Origin: Aureispira sp963837355
GTDB taxonomy: Bacteria; Bacteroidota; Bacteroidia; Chitinophagales; Saprospiraceae
Length of the DNA stretch: 64,000 bases
Direction: 5' to 3'
NCBI GenBank assembly: GCA_963837355.1
Contig: CAWIMY010000007.1
Location: 868,001-932,000, forward strand
Part shown: in pieces, positions 49,327-59,339 of the stretch
Layout: every line of letters begins with the position of its first letter
Numbering within the stretch: position 1 is the stretch's first letter
Position numbers and translations under genes: made by a program
The notes under the pieces: model-generated
What the model was told of the DNA's origin: nothing
What the model saw: the letters and a program-made list of their open reading frames with translations, nothing else
The model's database searches: none

Positions 49327-49618
49327 ATGTTTTTAGGTTGTAAAAAGATGATAGTAAAATTTTTATAAAAAATAGAAAGTGAAAGGTGAAGGGTCAAAAT
49401 GATAGGGGCAAGAAAAATCCTGCTAACAACTGAAAATCAACCTTGTTCAGTGAAAAAGAATAAAAAACAGAGTTTATTTTAGATAACTTTTTATTAAGAA
49501 TTCCTTAACAGTTATCAATAAACAAAGAGCGAACAAGCTAGTTGTAGAGAGTAATAATTTCATTGAAGGTCTCCCCACAACCTCCTTTTTATTTTCCATT
49601 TTAACACATACAAACATT

Positions 49619-52600
49619 ATGAGAAACTATTTACTCGGGATATTATTACTAATAATTCCCATCCTGACTAATGCCCAAACGGCACAGGTACAAATTATTC
49701 ACAACTCGCCCGATGCGGCGGCAGCAACGGTTGATGTTTACGTGAACAACTTACTTGCGCTAAACGACGTTGATTTTAGAACGGCTTCGGCTTTTGTGCC
49801 TCTTCCAGCAGGTATACCTGTACAAGTAGATATTGCCCCAGGCAATAGTACTTCTGTTGCTAATTCTATTGCTACCTTTAATTACACGTTGGTAAGTGGT
49901 AATACTTATGTCATCGTCGCTGATGGTATTGTAAGCGCTAGCGGCTACAGCCCTGGTAACACAGGAGCAAGTGCCTTTGATTTGAAAGTCTACAACATGG
50001 GACAAGCAACGGCGGCTAATCCCGCTAATGTTGATCTTTTGGTACACCACGGTGCTACCGATGCCCCTGCGGTAGATGTGGTTAACGTAACAGGAGGAGC
50101 CAATGCCAACTTAGTAACCAATGCCTCTTATGGTGATTTTGCAGGTTACTTGGCCTTGCCTACTGCAGATTATACCGTAGAAGTACGCGCCACAGGTGCT
50201 ACTGCTGCTGTTGGTTCTTACGAAGTGCCGTTGTCTACCTTGGGTTTAGGAGGACAGGCTGCTGTAGTTGTCGCTTCTGGTTTTTTAGATCCTACGCTCA
50301 ATAGCAACGGGGCTAATTTTGGTTTGTGGGTAGCCTTGCCTACTGGTGGACCTTTGGTTCAATTGCCTGCTTCTAACGCTCGCGTACAAGTCATTCACAA
50401 CTCTGCCGATGCCGCTGCGGCCTCTGTAGATGTTTACTTAGGAAATACCTTATTGTTAGATAATTTTGATTTTAGAACAGCAACCCCATTTGTCGATATT
50501 CCTGCAGGTGTAGGTATCGCGTTGGCGATCGCTCCAAGTACTAGTACTTCTGTAGCGGATGCCATTGCTACTTTCAACTACACCTTAACAGCTAATGAAA
50601 CGTACATCATCGTTGCCGATGGTATCGTAAGTGCTAGTGGTTATAACCCTGGTAATACAGGGGGTAGTGCTTTTGATTTGAAAGTCTACAACATGGGGCA
50701 AGAAGCCGCTGTTAATCCTACGGATGTAGATCTTTTGGTACACCACGGTGCTACCGATGCCCCAGCGGTAGATGTGGTTAACGTAACAGGAGGAGCCAAT
50801 GCCAACTTAGTAACCAATGCCGTTTACGGTGATTTTGCAGGCTACTTGGCCTTGCCAGCTGCGGATTATCGCGTAGAAGTGCGTGCCACAGGTGCCACTA
50901 CTGCTGTTGGTTCTTACGAAGTGCCTTTGGCTACGTTGGGATTGGCAGGTAATGCGATTGTTACAGTTGCTTCTGGATTTTTAGATCCTACACAAAATAG
51001 CAATGGTGCTGACTTTGGTTTGTGGGTAGCCTTGCCGACTGGTGGGCCTTTGGTTCAATTGCCTGCCTCTACTGCCCGTGTTCAAGTGATTCACAACTCT
51101 GCCGATGTGGCAGCAGCTACCGTAGATGTTTATCTAGGAAATACCTTGTTATTGGACGATTTTACTTTTAGAACAGCTTCTCCTTATGTAGATATTCCTG
51201 CAGGAGTAGCTATTGATTTGGCTGTTGCCCCAGGTAACAGTACTTCTGTCGCTTCTGCGATTGCTACCTTTAATTACACGTTAGCAGCCAACGAAACCTA
51301 CGTTATTGTAGCGGATGGTATCGTAAGTGCTGGTGGCTATAATCCAGGTAATACGGGAGCCACTGCTTTTGATTTGAAAGTCTACAACATGGGTCAAGAG
51401 GCAGCTGCCAATGCTGCTGAAGTGGATGTATTGATTCACCACGGTGCTACCGATGCTCCTGGTGTAGATGTAGTCAACATCACAGGAGGAGCCAATACTA
51501 GTTTGGCAACCAATGCTGTATACGGTGATTTTGCAGGTTACTTGGCCTTGCCAACAGCCGATTACCGTTTGGCTGTCCGCCCAACAGGTAGCGCTACCAA
51601 CGTAGGTTTGTACGAAGCACCGTTGAGCACGCTCAACTTACAAGGACAAGCGATTGTCGTGGTCGCTTCTGGTTTCTTGAACCGTGGACAAAACAACAAC
51701 GGAGCTGGCTTTGGTTTATGGACGGCGTTGCCCACAGGAGGCCCCTTAGTAGAATTACCAGTAGTCACTGCCCGCGTACAGATTATTCACAACTCAGGAG
51801 ATGCCTTTTTGGACGATATTAGCATTTACAACGATAGAGAATTGTTAGTGTCACAATTAGAATTCCGTCATGCTACGCCTTATGTAGAATTGCCAGCAGG
51901 GGTAGAACTTCCTTTGGTCATTACTCGATTCGGTACACCAATTACAACCGCTATTGATACTTTTCCTGTGACATTGACACCCGATGAAACGTATGTGGTT
52001 GTCGCTACAGGCATTTACAGCTCCACAGGTTATTCGCCCACTTCTAGCACGGTACCTTTCGGATTAAGTGTTTATGCAGGTGCCCGTGAAACGGCTACCA
52101 ATGCGGGAACAACAGAGCTTTTGTTTCACAATGGAGGTACTGATTTGGGACCAGCTACCTTAACTAGAAAAGCAGCTAGTGGAGCACCAATACAGCCTTA
52201 TGTAACGAATATACTTTACAATGGCTTCTCTGGCTACGAAACATTTACTGCCAATAATGACAATACCGTACAGCTAAACATACCAGGCACCAACATTGCC
52301 TTTACTAACTATGCTTTGCCTTTGAGTACCTTTAACTTACAAGGAGATGCCGCTGTTTTAGTGGCTAGTGGGTTCTTTGATCCTGTTCAGAATAGCAACG
52401 GTTTCTTCTTTGATTTATTCATTGCTGATCCAGCAGGAGGTGCCTTGATCCAATTAGATCCTATTTCTGGGGGCTTACAATTGATCCACAACTCGGCTGA
52501 TGCCGCTTTGGATTCTGTGGATGTATACTACCAAGGTCAATTGGTACTGGACAACATGAAATTCAGAAGTGCTACCCCTATGTTAAATACAGTCGCTGAA

Positions 52601-53458
52601 ATTCCAATTACTTTCGGTTTTGCACCAGGCAACAGTACTTCTTTTGCAGACATCATCCAAACCTTTACGATTGAGGTTGGTAGAAATGAAGATTATATTG
52701 GAGTAATTGATGGTATCTTTAGCCCTACAGGTTATACCCCTGGTAACACAGGAGCGAGTGCTTTAGAAGTTAAAGTAAAAACACAAGCTCGTCTCAACAG
52801 TACAGGAGGAAGTACCAACGTAGATGTTTTGGTACACCACGGAGCTACCGATGCTCCTACCGTAGATATTCGCTTGTCTAACTCTACTGCCGCTCCCTTA
52901 GTGGATGATATTTCTTACGGAGAGTTTGATGGCTACTTGAATTTGGTGAAGCAAACGTACAAAATTGACGTAACCAATGCCGCAGGTACCAACGTAGTAG
53001 AAACGTACTACGCACCCTTAGATAGTTCGGTGATTGGCAGTCGTGCCGTAACCATCGTTGCTAGTGGATTCTTAGATCCTTCACAGAATAGCAACGGCCC
53101 TGCCTTTGGTCTATGGATGGTAACCACGGATGGTGGTGATATGATTGAATTGCAAAAAGCAACTAACAGCATCATCAATCTACAAAATGGCATTGCAGGC
53201 TTAGATCTATCTATCGCGCCTAATCCTGTTGTTAGCAACAGCTTGCGCCTAAACAGCAACGCCACACAAGAAACAATGACGTTCGTAGAAGTAATTGATC
53301 TACAAGGTAGAACTGTCGCCACTATGCCTCAAACTTTGTTGGGACAAGGCGAGCAAGTACACGAGTTCAACTTGAACAGCTTAGCCAACGGACAATACAT
53401 TTTACGGTTAACAACAGAAGAACAAAGTGCTGCTTTGCCCTTCACTGTTGTCAAGTAA
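49619..53458 (+). CDS. DUF4397 repeat protein with T9SS type A sorting domain
   Basis: 1279 residues with a signal peptide ending TNAQ. Five units of about 230 residues start near residues 22, 256, 486, 717 and 951. Each begins with a DUF4397 domain (VQVIHNSADAA....VDVYL) and continues with a related half (VDLLVHHGATDAPAVDVV, then VASGFLDP.QNSNG..FGLW). Units 1-3 are nearly identical, also at DNA level; units 4 and 5 are diverged. The last 85 residues form a type A sorting domain (LSIAPNPV, VEVIDLQGRTV, LANGQYILRL), so it is exported by T9SS and probably anchored at or released from the surface. The role of DUF4397 is unknown. The gene downstream is a smaller paralogue. Confidence 0.9.
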   Translation: MRNYLLGILLLIIPILTNAQTAQVQIIHNSPDAAAATVDVYVNNLLALNDVDFRTASAFVPLPAGIPVQVDIAPGNSTSVANSIATFNYTLVSGNTYVIVADGIVSASGYSPGNTGASAFDLKVYNMGQATAANPANVDLLVHHGATDAPAVDVVNVTGGANANLVTNASYGDFAGYLALPTADYTVEVRATGATAAVGSYEVPLSTLGLGGQAAVVVASGFLDPTLNSNGANFGLWVALPTGGPLVQLPASNARVQVIHNSADAAAASVDVYLGNTLLLDNFDFRTATPFVDIPAGVGIALAIAPSTSTSVADAIATFNYTLTANETYIIVADGIVSASGYNPGNTGGSAFDLKVYNMGQEAAVNPTDVDLLVHHGATDAPAVDVVNVTGGANANLVTNAVYGDFAGYLALPAADYRVEVRATGATTAVGSYEVPLATLGLAGNAIVTVASGFLDPTQNSNGADFGLWVALPTGGPLVQLPASTARVQVIHNSADVAAATVDVYLGNTLLLDDFTFRTASPYVDIPAGVAIDLAVAPGNSTSVASAIATFNYTLAANETYVIVADGIVSAGGYNPGNTGATAFDLKVYNMGQEAAANAAEVDVLIHHGATDAPGVDVVNITGGANTSLATNAVYGDFAGYLALPTADYRLAVRPTGSATNVGLYEAPLSTLNLQGQAIVVVASGFLNRGQNNNGAGFGLWTALPTGGPLVELPVVTARVQIIHNSGDAFLDDISIYNDRELLVSQLEFRHATPYVELPAGVELPLVITRFGTPITTAIDTFPVTLTPDETYVVVATGIYSSTGYSPTSSTVPFGLSVYAGARETATNAGTTELLFHNGGTDLGPATLTRKAASGAPIQPYVTNILYNGFSGYETFTANNDNTVQLNIPGTNIAFTNYALPLSTFNLQGDAAVLVASGFFDPVQNSNGFFFDLFIADPAGGALIQLDPISGGLQLIHNSADAALDSVDVYYQGQLVLDNMKFRSATPMLNTVAEIPITFGFAPGNSTSFADIIQTFTIEVGRNEDYIGVIDGIFSPTGYTPGNTGASALEVKVKTQARLNSTGGSTNVDVLVHHGATDAPTVDIRLSNSTAAPLVDDISYGEFDGYLNLVKQTYKIDVTNAAGTNVVETYYAPLDSSVIGSRAVTIVASGFLDPSQNSNGPAFGLWMVTTDGGDMIELQKATNSIINLQNGIAGLDLSIAPNPVVSNSLRLNSNATQETMTFVEVIDLQGRTVATMPQTLLGQGEQVHEFNLNSLANGQYILRLTTEEQSAALPFTVVK
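49680..51765 (+). repeat. Three near-identical ~690-bp tandem coding repeats
   Basis: Units 1-3 of the DUF4397 protein repeat with a period of about 690-700 bases. For example, the stretch at about 50039-50118 recurs almost unchanged at about 50737-50816, and again with more changes near 51430-51510. This suggests recent duplication or gene conversion. Confidence 0.85.
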
Positions 53459-53504
53459 AACAATATTCTTTCCTTGTTAATTAGGAAACGATGTTGTAGA
53501 CGCT

Positions 53505-53548
53505 ACAGGAGTCTTCTGCTACTAAGCAGGGGGCTCCTGTTTTTTTTT
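53505..53548 (+). terminator. Intrinsic terminator between DUF4397 genes
   Basis: ACAGGAG pairs with CTCCTGT, and inner CTGC pairs with GCAG, followed by a run of nine or so Ts. Confidence 0.9.
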
Positions 53549-53701
53549 ATGGAATAAATAGAAACAGATACCCAACTGCATGGTATAATAGTTGGGGAGA
53601 AGACTATTCTGTTTCCCACAGGACAACGTTTTCTAAAGAAGTAACAATCCTACCACAGATTGCCCTTTTTAAAGAGCAACTCCAATTAAAGACTAAATCT
53701 T

Positions 53702-55438
53702 ATGAAACAACTCCTACTAGCGAGTCTATGTTTATTATTGCCAATGGCAATGCTTGCACAGACGGCAAAAATTCAACTCATCCACAACTCTGCGGACATC
53801 GCCCTCGCTACAATAGACCTCTATTTGGATGGGGTATTGTGGTTAGATGATTTGCCCTACCACTCCGCGTCTTCTTTTGTAACCGTTCCTGCGGGTGCTC
53901 CTATTCAGCTCCATATAGCATTTGGTAACAGTACTTCTGTCACCGATGCGGTGGCCAGTTTTACTTATAACCTAACCGATAACCGCCACTACATTTTGGT
54001 GGCCGATGGTATTATTAGTGCTAATCTGTATATGCCAGGCAATGCAGGAGCCAAGGCTTTTGATCTCAAAAAATACGACGATGCCTTTACCACGGCCTTG
54101 TCGCCCGCTGCTACAGATTTGTTGTTTCACCACGGGGTTACGGATGCAGGCGAAATAGATTGGCTCAACTTCGGCACAGGTGCTTCTTTAGCATCCAATG
54201 TAGCGTTTGGCTTATTTGAAGGCTACGAGGTGTTAGCTACAAACGATTACCGTATTAAAGTAGCTTATGCAGGGAGTTCTTTGGCGATTGGGGTTTACGA
54301 TTTGCCCTTGTCCAGTTTAGGACTGAATGGCGAAGCAGTAACGGTAGTGGCTTCGGGCTTCCTAGACCCGCAACGCAATAACGAAGGGGAGCCGTTTGGC
54401 TTGTGGCTGGCACGTCCAAGTGGAGGCGCATTAATTGAATTGGAGAAATCCACCGCTAAAGTACAGTTGCTGCACAATGCTGCTGACTTGGAACTAAGCC
54501 AAGTGGATGTTTATTTAGATGGAGAATTGTTGTTGGATAATGTGGTGTTTAGAACAGCGACCGCTTATTTGGAACTGCCAGCAGGCTCGACGATACAACT
54601 GGCTTTGGCTCCCGATACGAGTACTTCTGTGAACAGTGCGTTGGCAGCTTTCTTATTTAACTTAGAAGTGGATGCGCTCTACAGCATTATGATAAGTGGC
54701 ATCTATAATGGTAGTGGTTACGATCCTGCCTCTATAGGCATACATGCTTTGAATATGCGTAGCTTGCGGCACAACGCCCAAGTAGCGCCCAATATGAACC
54801 AAGTAAAGGTGCATTTTCACCACGGCACAACGGATGCTCCAACAATAGACATTCGTACCGTGGCTGGTGGAGGGACAATTTTGGTAGACGACCTTTCCTA
54901 TGGTGTCCAAACGCCTAGTCAGGTCTTGCAACAGCAAGCGTATGTGATTGAGGTCACCGATGCGGCAGGAATTAATGGTATAAAATCTTATGTATTACCT
55001 CTTACTCCCTCTGCGATTGGTAGCGAACCTGTTTCGATTATTGCCAGTGGCTTTTTAGATCCGAGTCAGAATAGTAACGGCGCTGCTTTTGGCCTCTTTA
55101 CTACCCCAGAAAATGGGGGAGCTTTTGTTCCTTTACAAGAAAAAGTCAACAGCATCCAGCGCTTGGATGCCTTGCAGGGTATTGCGCTCTCCATTGCGCC
55201 TAATCCTGTTGTTCAAGAATCGCTTTCTCTACTAGGAATGGCGGAGCGCGAGTTGAATACAGCGGTGACGGTCGTAGACCTTCAAGGTCAAACCGTCTTG
55301 TCCTTTCCTGCTATTCATTGGAGCAAAGGGCAACAACGCTTGCGCCTTCCCGTGCATACCCTTCCCAATGGGGCGTATTTTCTTCGCTTAATGAGCGACA
55401 CACAACAGATGACCGTTCCATTTTCGGTACTACGATAG
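53702..55438 (+). CDS. DUF4397 protein with T9SS type A sorting domain (paralogue)
   Basis: 578 residues with a signal peptide ending AMLAQ. Two units of the kind found in the upstream gene are present: IQLIHNSADIALATIDLYL at about 23, and VQLLHNAADLELSQVDVYL at about 257. Each is followed by an HHG.TDA half and the motif VASGFLDP or IASGFLDP. The end (LSIAPNPVVQESL, VVDLQGQTVL, LPNGAYFLRL) is a type A sorting domain. It is preceded and followed by terminators, so it is its own transcription unit. The sequence is clearly older in divergence than the repeats of the upstream gene. The function is unknown beyond T9SS export. Confidence 0.9.
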   Translation: MKQLLLASLCLLLPMAMLAQTAKIQLIHNSADIALATIDLYLDGVLWLDDLPYHSASSFVTVPAGAPIQLHIAFGNSTSVTDAVASFTYNLTDNRHYILVADGIISANLYMPGNAGAKAFDLKKYDDAFTTALSPAATDLLFHHGVTDAGEIDWLNFGTGASLASNVAFGLFEGYEVLATNDYRIKVAYAGSSLAIGVYDLPLSSLGLNGEAVTVVASGFLDPQRNNEGEPFGLWLARPSGGALIELEKSTAKVQLLHNAADLELSQVDVYLDGELLLDNVVFRTATAYLELPAGSTIQLALAPDTSTSVNSALAAFLFNLEVDALYSIMISGIYNGSGYDPASIGIHALNMRSLRHNAQVAPNMNQVKVHFHHGTTDAPTIDIRTVAGGGTILVDDLSYGVQTPSQVLQQQAYVIEVTDAAGINGIKSYVLPLTPSAIGSEPVSIIASGFLDPSQNSNGAAFGLFTTPENGGAFVPLQEKVNSIQRLDALQGIALSIAPNPVVQESLSLLGMAERELNTAVTVVDLQGQTVLSFPAIHWSKGQQRLRLPVHTLPNGAYFLRLMSDTQQMTVPFSVLR

Positions 55439-55461
55439 AACTACTTAGAGCTGTCTTATAG

Positions 55462-55498
55462 AAGGCGCAAGGGCAAACAAATGCTTTTGCGCCTTTTT
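55462..55498 (+). terminator. Intrinsic terminator behind DUF4397 gene
   Basis: AAGGCGCAAG pairs with TTTTGCGCCTT, followed by a T-run. Confidence 0.85.
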
Positions 55499-55596
55499 AT
55501 AGGAATGGACTTCGTTGAACAATTTGCCCATAAAATTAGTATATTAGATGGGCATTCTAACAAGGTTGATTTTATCATCACAATTTTCTACACAAC

Positions 55597-55896
55597 ATGA
55601 GTACTTCCTACGAACTAATCAAGCAAGAAGACCAGCGCCGCTATATCATCCAAGTAGGCGAGCATACTGCTAGAATAGAATACATTGAAAATCCCGAAAA
55701 AACGTTCTTAACACATACAGAGGTGCCCCGTGAATTAGAAGGGCAGGGCATCGGTTCGACGATCGTAAAATTAGTCTTGGCCCACCTAGAAGAAGAAGGC
55801 CGCCCTGTGGTGCCCCTTTGTCCCTTTGTAGCAGGCTACATCAAAAAACACCCCGAATGGAAACGCGTTGTTGCCAAAGGTATCAACATCGGCTAA
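55597..55896 (+). CDS. Small GNAT-type N-acetyltransferase (YjdJ-like)
   Basis: 99 residues, the short single-domain GNAT form. HTEVPRELEGQGIGSTIV contains the acetyl-CoA-binding Q/RxxGxG/A signature (GQGIGS). VVPLCPFVAGYIKKHPEW is the conserved C-terminal stretch of this subfamily. The substrate is unknown. It lies 33 bases before a YjdI-type iron-sulfur protein gene, the same pairing as yjdI-yjdJ in Escherichia coli, so the two products probably act together. Confidence 0.88.
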   Translation: MSTSYELIKQEDQRRYIIQVGEHTARIEYIENPEKTFLTHTEVPRELEGQGIGSTIVKLVLAHLEEEGRPVVPLCPFVAGYIKKHPEWKRVVAKGINIG

Positions 55897-55929
55897 AAGG
55901 ACTCCTTCTAACATCATAAAATAGCAACC

Positions 55930-56388
55930 ATGAGTGACCAACAAAAATCAAAAGAATACAGCAACGGGGAAATAACCGTTGTTTGGAAACCGGGCTTGTG
56001 TATACATTCGGCTAAGTGCGTCGAAGCATTGCCCAACGTCTACCACCCCAACGACAAGCCTTGGATTCAACCTGAAAACGCCAGTGCAGAAGCCTTGCAA
56101 CAGCAAATTGCTACTTGCCCTAGTGGCGCATTGAGCTATTACCTAAAAGGGGAAGACCCCAGCCAAGCACGACAAACTTCTGCCTTAGCACCCAGCAGTA
56201 CAGGTGGATTGGTAGAAGTAGAGGTGATGTCCAACGGCCCTTTGATGATCTACGGAACAATCAGGGTTAAAGGCAAAGATGGGAAAGAAGAAGTGCAGGA
56301 AAATAGCTGTGCGCTTTGTCGTTGTGGGGCTTCCAGCAAAAAGCCCTATTGTGACGGGAGCCACAAGCAACTCGACTTTGATCAGTAA
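55930..56388 (+). CDS. YjdI-type [4Fe-4S] and CDGSH iron-sulfur fusion protein
   Basis: 152 residues in two domains. The N-terminal part (about 8-75) is a YjdI-like single-cluster domain: VVWKPGLCIHSAKCVEALP and CPSGALSYY provide Cys ligands. The C-terminal part (about 100-150) is a CDGSH domain: NSCALCRCGASSKKPYCDGSH gives the three-Cys, one-His ligands of a redox-active [2Fe-2S] cluster. Cytoplasmic; probably electron transfer or cluster handling. It is co-directional with the acetyltransferase gene upstream. Confidence 0.9.
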   Translation: MSDQQKSKEYSNGEITVVWKPGLCIHSAKCVEALPNVYHPNDKPWIQPENASAEALQQQIATCPSGALSYYLKGEDPSQARQTSALAPSSTGGLVEVEVMSNGPLMIYGTIRVKGKDGKEEVQENSCALCRCGASSKKPYCDGSHKQLDFDQ

Positions 56389-56589
56389 GTTGATCGACCG
56401 CTTTGGCGGCTCCATCCAAAAAAAATAGGAAAGGAGCAGGCAGGAATAACAAACTGGCATTATTTTATTACGTTCGTTCTATAGAAAGCAACCGTAAGCT
56501 GCTTGATGGGAGTATGTTGCTATTGTTGAACCAATCCAAGGACACGCCTTCGCTTTGTGGCGGAGCAATGCCTTTTAATCGTAAGAGAT

Positions 56590-57054
56590 ATGAGAATTTT
56601 ATGTGCAGTAGTACTGTTGTTGACGAGTTATTTGGCGCAAGCCCAATACGAAGATGTGGAGAAAAACTACTGGGAGCAGATGATGGAAGTGACCATTAAA
56701 AATAAGTTTGACCCCAAAACAGAAAACTTTACTCAAATCCCGAGATTTGGTAAGGAAATCTTGGCGCTTGACGGGCAAAAGATTTACCTTAAGGGCTTCA
56801 TCATTCCAGCAGATTTGACCAAAGGACGGATGACGCTTTCTAAATTCTCTTACAGCGCGTGTTATTTTTGTGGAGCAGCAGGCCCCGAATCGGTTATTGA
56901 GATTGTTGCTGACAATCCCATTATCTATAGAATGGATAAACCAATTATTCTAGAGGGAACACTGCGTATCAACCGCAAAAAAGAAGGGCAGGAGTATGAC
57001 CCTTTTCGCTTGTTGTACATCTTAGAAGATGCCACGTATTATTCGGAAAAATAA
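56590..57054 (+). CDS. Exported protein of unknown function
   Basis: The ATG at 56590 gives 154 residues with a clear signal peptide (ILCAVVLLLTSYLAQAQ). An earlier GTG/ATG at 56557 would add 11 residues that spoil it. The mature part contains LKGFIIPADLTKG and FSYSACYFCGAAGPES, with a CYFC pair that could bind metal or form a disulfide. The layout recalls DUF3299-like periplasmic proteins, but I cannot confirm this. It is followed 30 bases on by the MscS channel gene in the same direction, so they may share a transcript. Confidence 0.75.
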   Translation: MRILCAVVLLLTSYLAQAQYEDVEKNYWEQMMEVTIKNKFDPKTENFTQIPRFGKEILALDGQKIYLKGFIIPADLTKGRMTLSKFSYSACYFCGAAGPESVIEIVADNPIIYRMDKPIILEGTLRINRKKEGQEYDPFRLLYILEDATYYSEK

Positions 57055-57084
57055 CGGTCAACTGCGTTCACTTCATAAGTCATT

Positions 57085-58788
57085 ATGCTACGTTCGTTCG
57101 TTCTGCTGTGCTTGCTCTTGGGGAGCTTATCTCTCTTAGCGCAAATAGACAGCAAAAAGCCTTCAGGCAAGTTATCCACACCCCAAGAGGTGGCGCATCA
57201 ACATATCTATTACCTCGATTCAGAACACTACAACGAGGATAGTGCGGCCGCTGCTTTGACGGGCGATTACCAAAAGGTAACCCCAGAATTGCGCGACCGA
57301 GCGGTCAAACTCAAACAAATTCTCGATGGGCGAGGCTTGTTTATTCGGGAGGATCTGATCCCTGATAACCCCGATTACATCGACTCCACCAATGGCAACG
57401 CAGTCTATGTGTTGTTCCCTGACCAACTGCCAGAACTCTACATTACGCGCCCACTCTTGGGCAATGACAAGCGCTCCAAGCGCTACGCCAATTACTGGCG
57501 TTATGACCCTGCTTCTGTCGCCGCGATTCCTGAACTGCACCGCAAAGTGTACCCTTTAGGCAGTCACTTATTATTAGAATTAGTACCCAAGGGCGGTTAC
57601 ACCTTGTTTGGGTTAGAGACGTGGCAGTATTTGGCTATTTTTGTGCTGTTATTGCTGGCCTTTATTCTAAATTTCATCGCTTGGCGGGTGCTTAATTTTA
57701 TCTTTAAATTTTTGGCGAACACCCGTTTGGGGCGTGATCACTTTGACGAAGATATTGTACAGAAAATAGCGCGGCTGATGGCCTATGTGGTCGTTGCTTA
57801 TATCATTTTTATTTTTGTACCTGTATTGATGTTGCCTGTTGGGTTCAGTTTTTACCTGCTGGCGAGTTTGCGTATTTTTAATACCATCTTTGCGGTGCTG
57901 ATTATACTCAACAGCATTGAACTGGCGCGGTCCTACTTTCAGGTAATAGTAGACCGTACAGAGAGTAAATCTGATGACCAGCTGTTGCCCATTTTTATCA
58001 AAACGCTTAAAGTATTGGTGATTGCGATTGGCGCAATTCACGTGTTAGATGTATTTAGTGTTGATCTAACGGCTTTAATTGCAGGCTTGTCCATTGGTGG
58101 TTTGGCTTTGGCCTTGGCAGCGCAAGATACGGTGAAGCATTTAATTGGTTCGGTGATGATTTACATGGATCGCCCCTTCAAATTGGGCGATTTTATTACC
58201 AGTGGCGATGTCAGTGGCACCGTCGAAGAAATTGGCTTTCGCTCTACCCGCATCCGCACGCCTGATAGTTCCTTGATTTCTATTCCTAATGGTTCCTTGG
58301 TAGATATGACGGTTAATAACATGGGGAAGTTGCGTTACCGCCGTTTCAATACAACCATTGGGGTGGCTTATTATACGCCTCCTGTACTGATTGAGGAATT
58401 TGTAGCCGCGCTGCGCCAACTCAATGAAGCACATCCAAAGACCAAAAGTGACCTCTATCACATTTATCTGAATAACATGGGCGGCTCGTCGTTGGATATT
58501 TTATTTATTGTTTTTTTCGAAACTACTGACTTTGCGCTCAATTTGAAGTTGCGCGAGGAAATGCTGTTGAGTATTCTAAAATTAGCGAAAGCGATGAATG
58601 TGCATATTGCTTTTCCATCTACCTCTGTGTACATAGAAAGCACTCCTGAACAATCGCAAATACCCAGTTATACCAAAGACGACTTGGAATACGCCAATAA
58701 AAATAGGGCAGCTTATTTAGAAGCCTTTAAAGCTAAACATACCATTCCAAACGAGGACGACGACCTAGAGTGGACGCCTCCAACTTAA
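57085..58788 (+). CDS. MscS-family mechanosensitive channel
   Basis: 567 residues with a signal peptide (LRSFVLLCLLLGSLSLLAQ). A periplasmic domain covers about 22-175. Four or five membrane helices follow, at about 180-330. The pore-lining helix is Gly/Ala-rich (ALIAGLSIGGLALALAAQD, about 330-350), and the MscS beta domain follows: DRPFKLGDFITSGDVSGTVEEIGFRSTRIR with SIPNGSLVD. The C-terminal cytoplasmic domain is complete. It releases solutes under osmotic downshock. The periplasmic extension places it with the larger MscS-like channels rather than the minimal form. A TPR gene starts 12 bases later. Confidence 0.95.
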   Translation: MLRSFVLLCLLLGSLSLLAQIDSKKPSGKLSTPQEVAHQHIYYLDSEHYNEDSAAAALTGDYQKVTPELRDRAVKLKQILDGRGLFIREDLIPDNPDYIDSTNGNAVYVLFPDQLPELYITRPLLGNDKRSKRYANYWRYDPASVAAIPELHRKVYPLGSHLLLELVPKGGYTLFGLETWQYLAIFVLLLLAFILNFIAWRVLNFIFKFLANTRLGRDHFDEDIVQKIARLMAYVVVAYIIFIFVPVLMLPVGFSFYLLASLRIFNTIFAVLIILNSIELARSYFQVIVDRTESKSDDQLLPIFIKTLKVLVIAIGAIHVLDVFSVDLTALIAGLSIGGLALALAAQDTVKHLIGSVMIYMDRPFKLGDFITSGDVSGTVEEIGFRSTRIRTPDSSLISIPNGSLVDMTVNNMGKLRYRRFNTTIGVAYYTPPVLIEEFVAALRQLNEAHPKTKSDLYHIYLNNMGGSSLDILFIVFFETTDFALNLKLREEMLLSILKLAKAMNVHIAFPSTSVYIESTPEQSQIPSYTKDDLEYANKNRAAYLEAFKAKHTIPNEDDDLEWTPPT

Positions 58789-58800
58789 CTAGAACAAACT

Positions 58801-59226
58801 ATGTCAGACGATAACTATCCAGGTGATGCGGTTTTTGATAAAATAGAAGCCTTATGCGACAAGGGCGAAGAGGATATGGAACGCGGCAAGCCCCGCGCTG
58901 CCCTCCAACGGTTTTGGAAAGCCTTTGATTTATTACCTGAGCCACAACAACAATACCCTGCGGGAACCTGGCTGTTGCTCAATATTGGCGATATTTACTT
59001 TGAAAGTGGGCACTATGAGAAAGCCATCAAGCAATTGTCACGTGCCGTAACTTTTTTTGAGGGCGACCAAAATCCGTTTATCTACTTGCGCTTAGGACAA
59101 GCCCATTTTGAGATGGAGCAATTAGAGGAGGCACGCGCTGCCCTGCAAAAGGCTTGGGACTTGGATGGCATGGCCATTTACGAAGATGAAGACCCAAAAT
59201 ATTTGGCTTTTTTGAAGGCGCGCTAG
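58801..59226 (+). CDS. TPR-repeat protein
   Basis: 141 residues, acidic, with no signal peptide. It has about three tetratricopeptide repeats: GKPRAALQRFWKAFDLLPE, GDIYFESGHYEKAIKQLSRA and GQAHFEMEQLEEARAALQKA. It is a cytoplasmic protein-interaction module with no enzymatic domain. It begins 12 bases behind the mscS-like gene and is probably in its operon. Confidence 0.85.
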   Translation: MSDDNYPGDAVFDKIEALCDKGEEDMERGKPRAALQRFWKAFDLLPEPQQQYPAGTWLLLNIGDIYFESGHYEKAIKQLSRAVTFFEGDQNPFIYLRLGQAHFEMEQLEEARAALQKAWDLDGMAIYEDEDPKYLAFLKAR

Positions 59227-59339
59227 GTTTATTTCTTTTGGTAATGAACGTTTTTAGTGTTAAAATAGGTTAACAGATTGTGAATTTTGCTATTATTATA
59301 CAGCAATCCCTCCTACTTAAACTAAAACAAAACAGTACT

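Noticed and set aside
49619..55438. Direct repeats as a possible CRISPR array
   Set aside because: The repeats are long coding units of about 690 bp with no spacer pattern; no CRISPR array was seen anywhere in the window.
56403..56699. 98-codon plus-strand frame overlapping the exported protein gene
   Set aside because: It runs over the start and signal peptide of the gene at 56590 in another frame and has no recognisable features.
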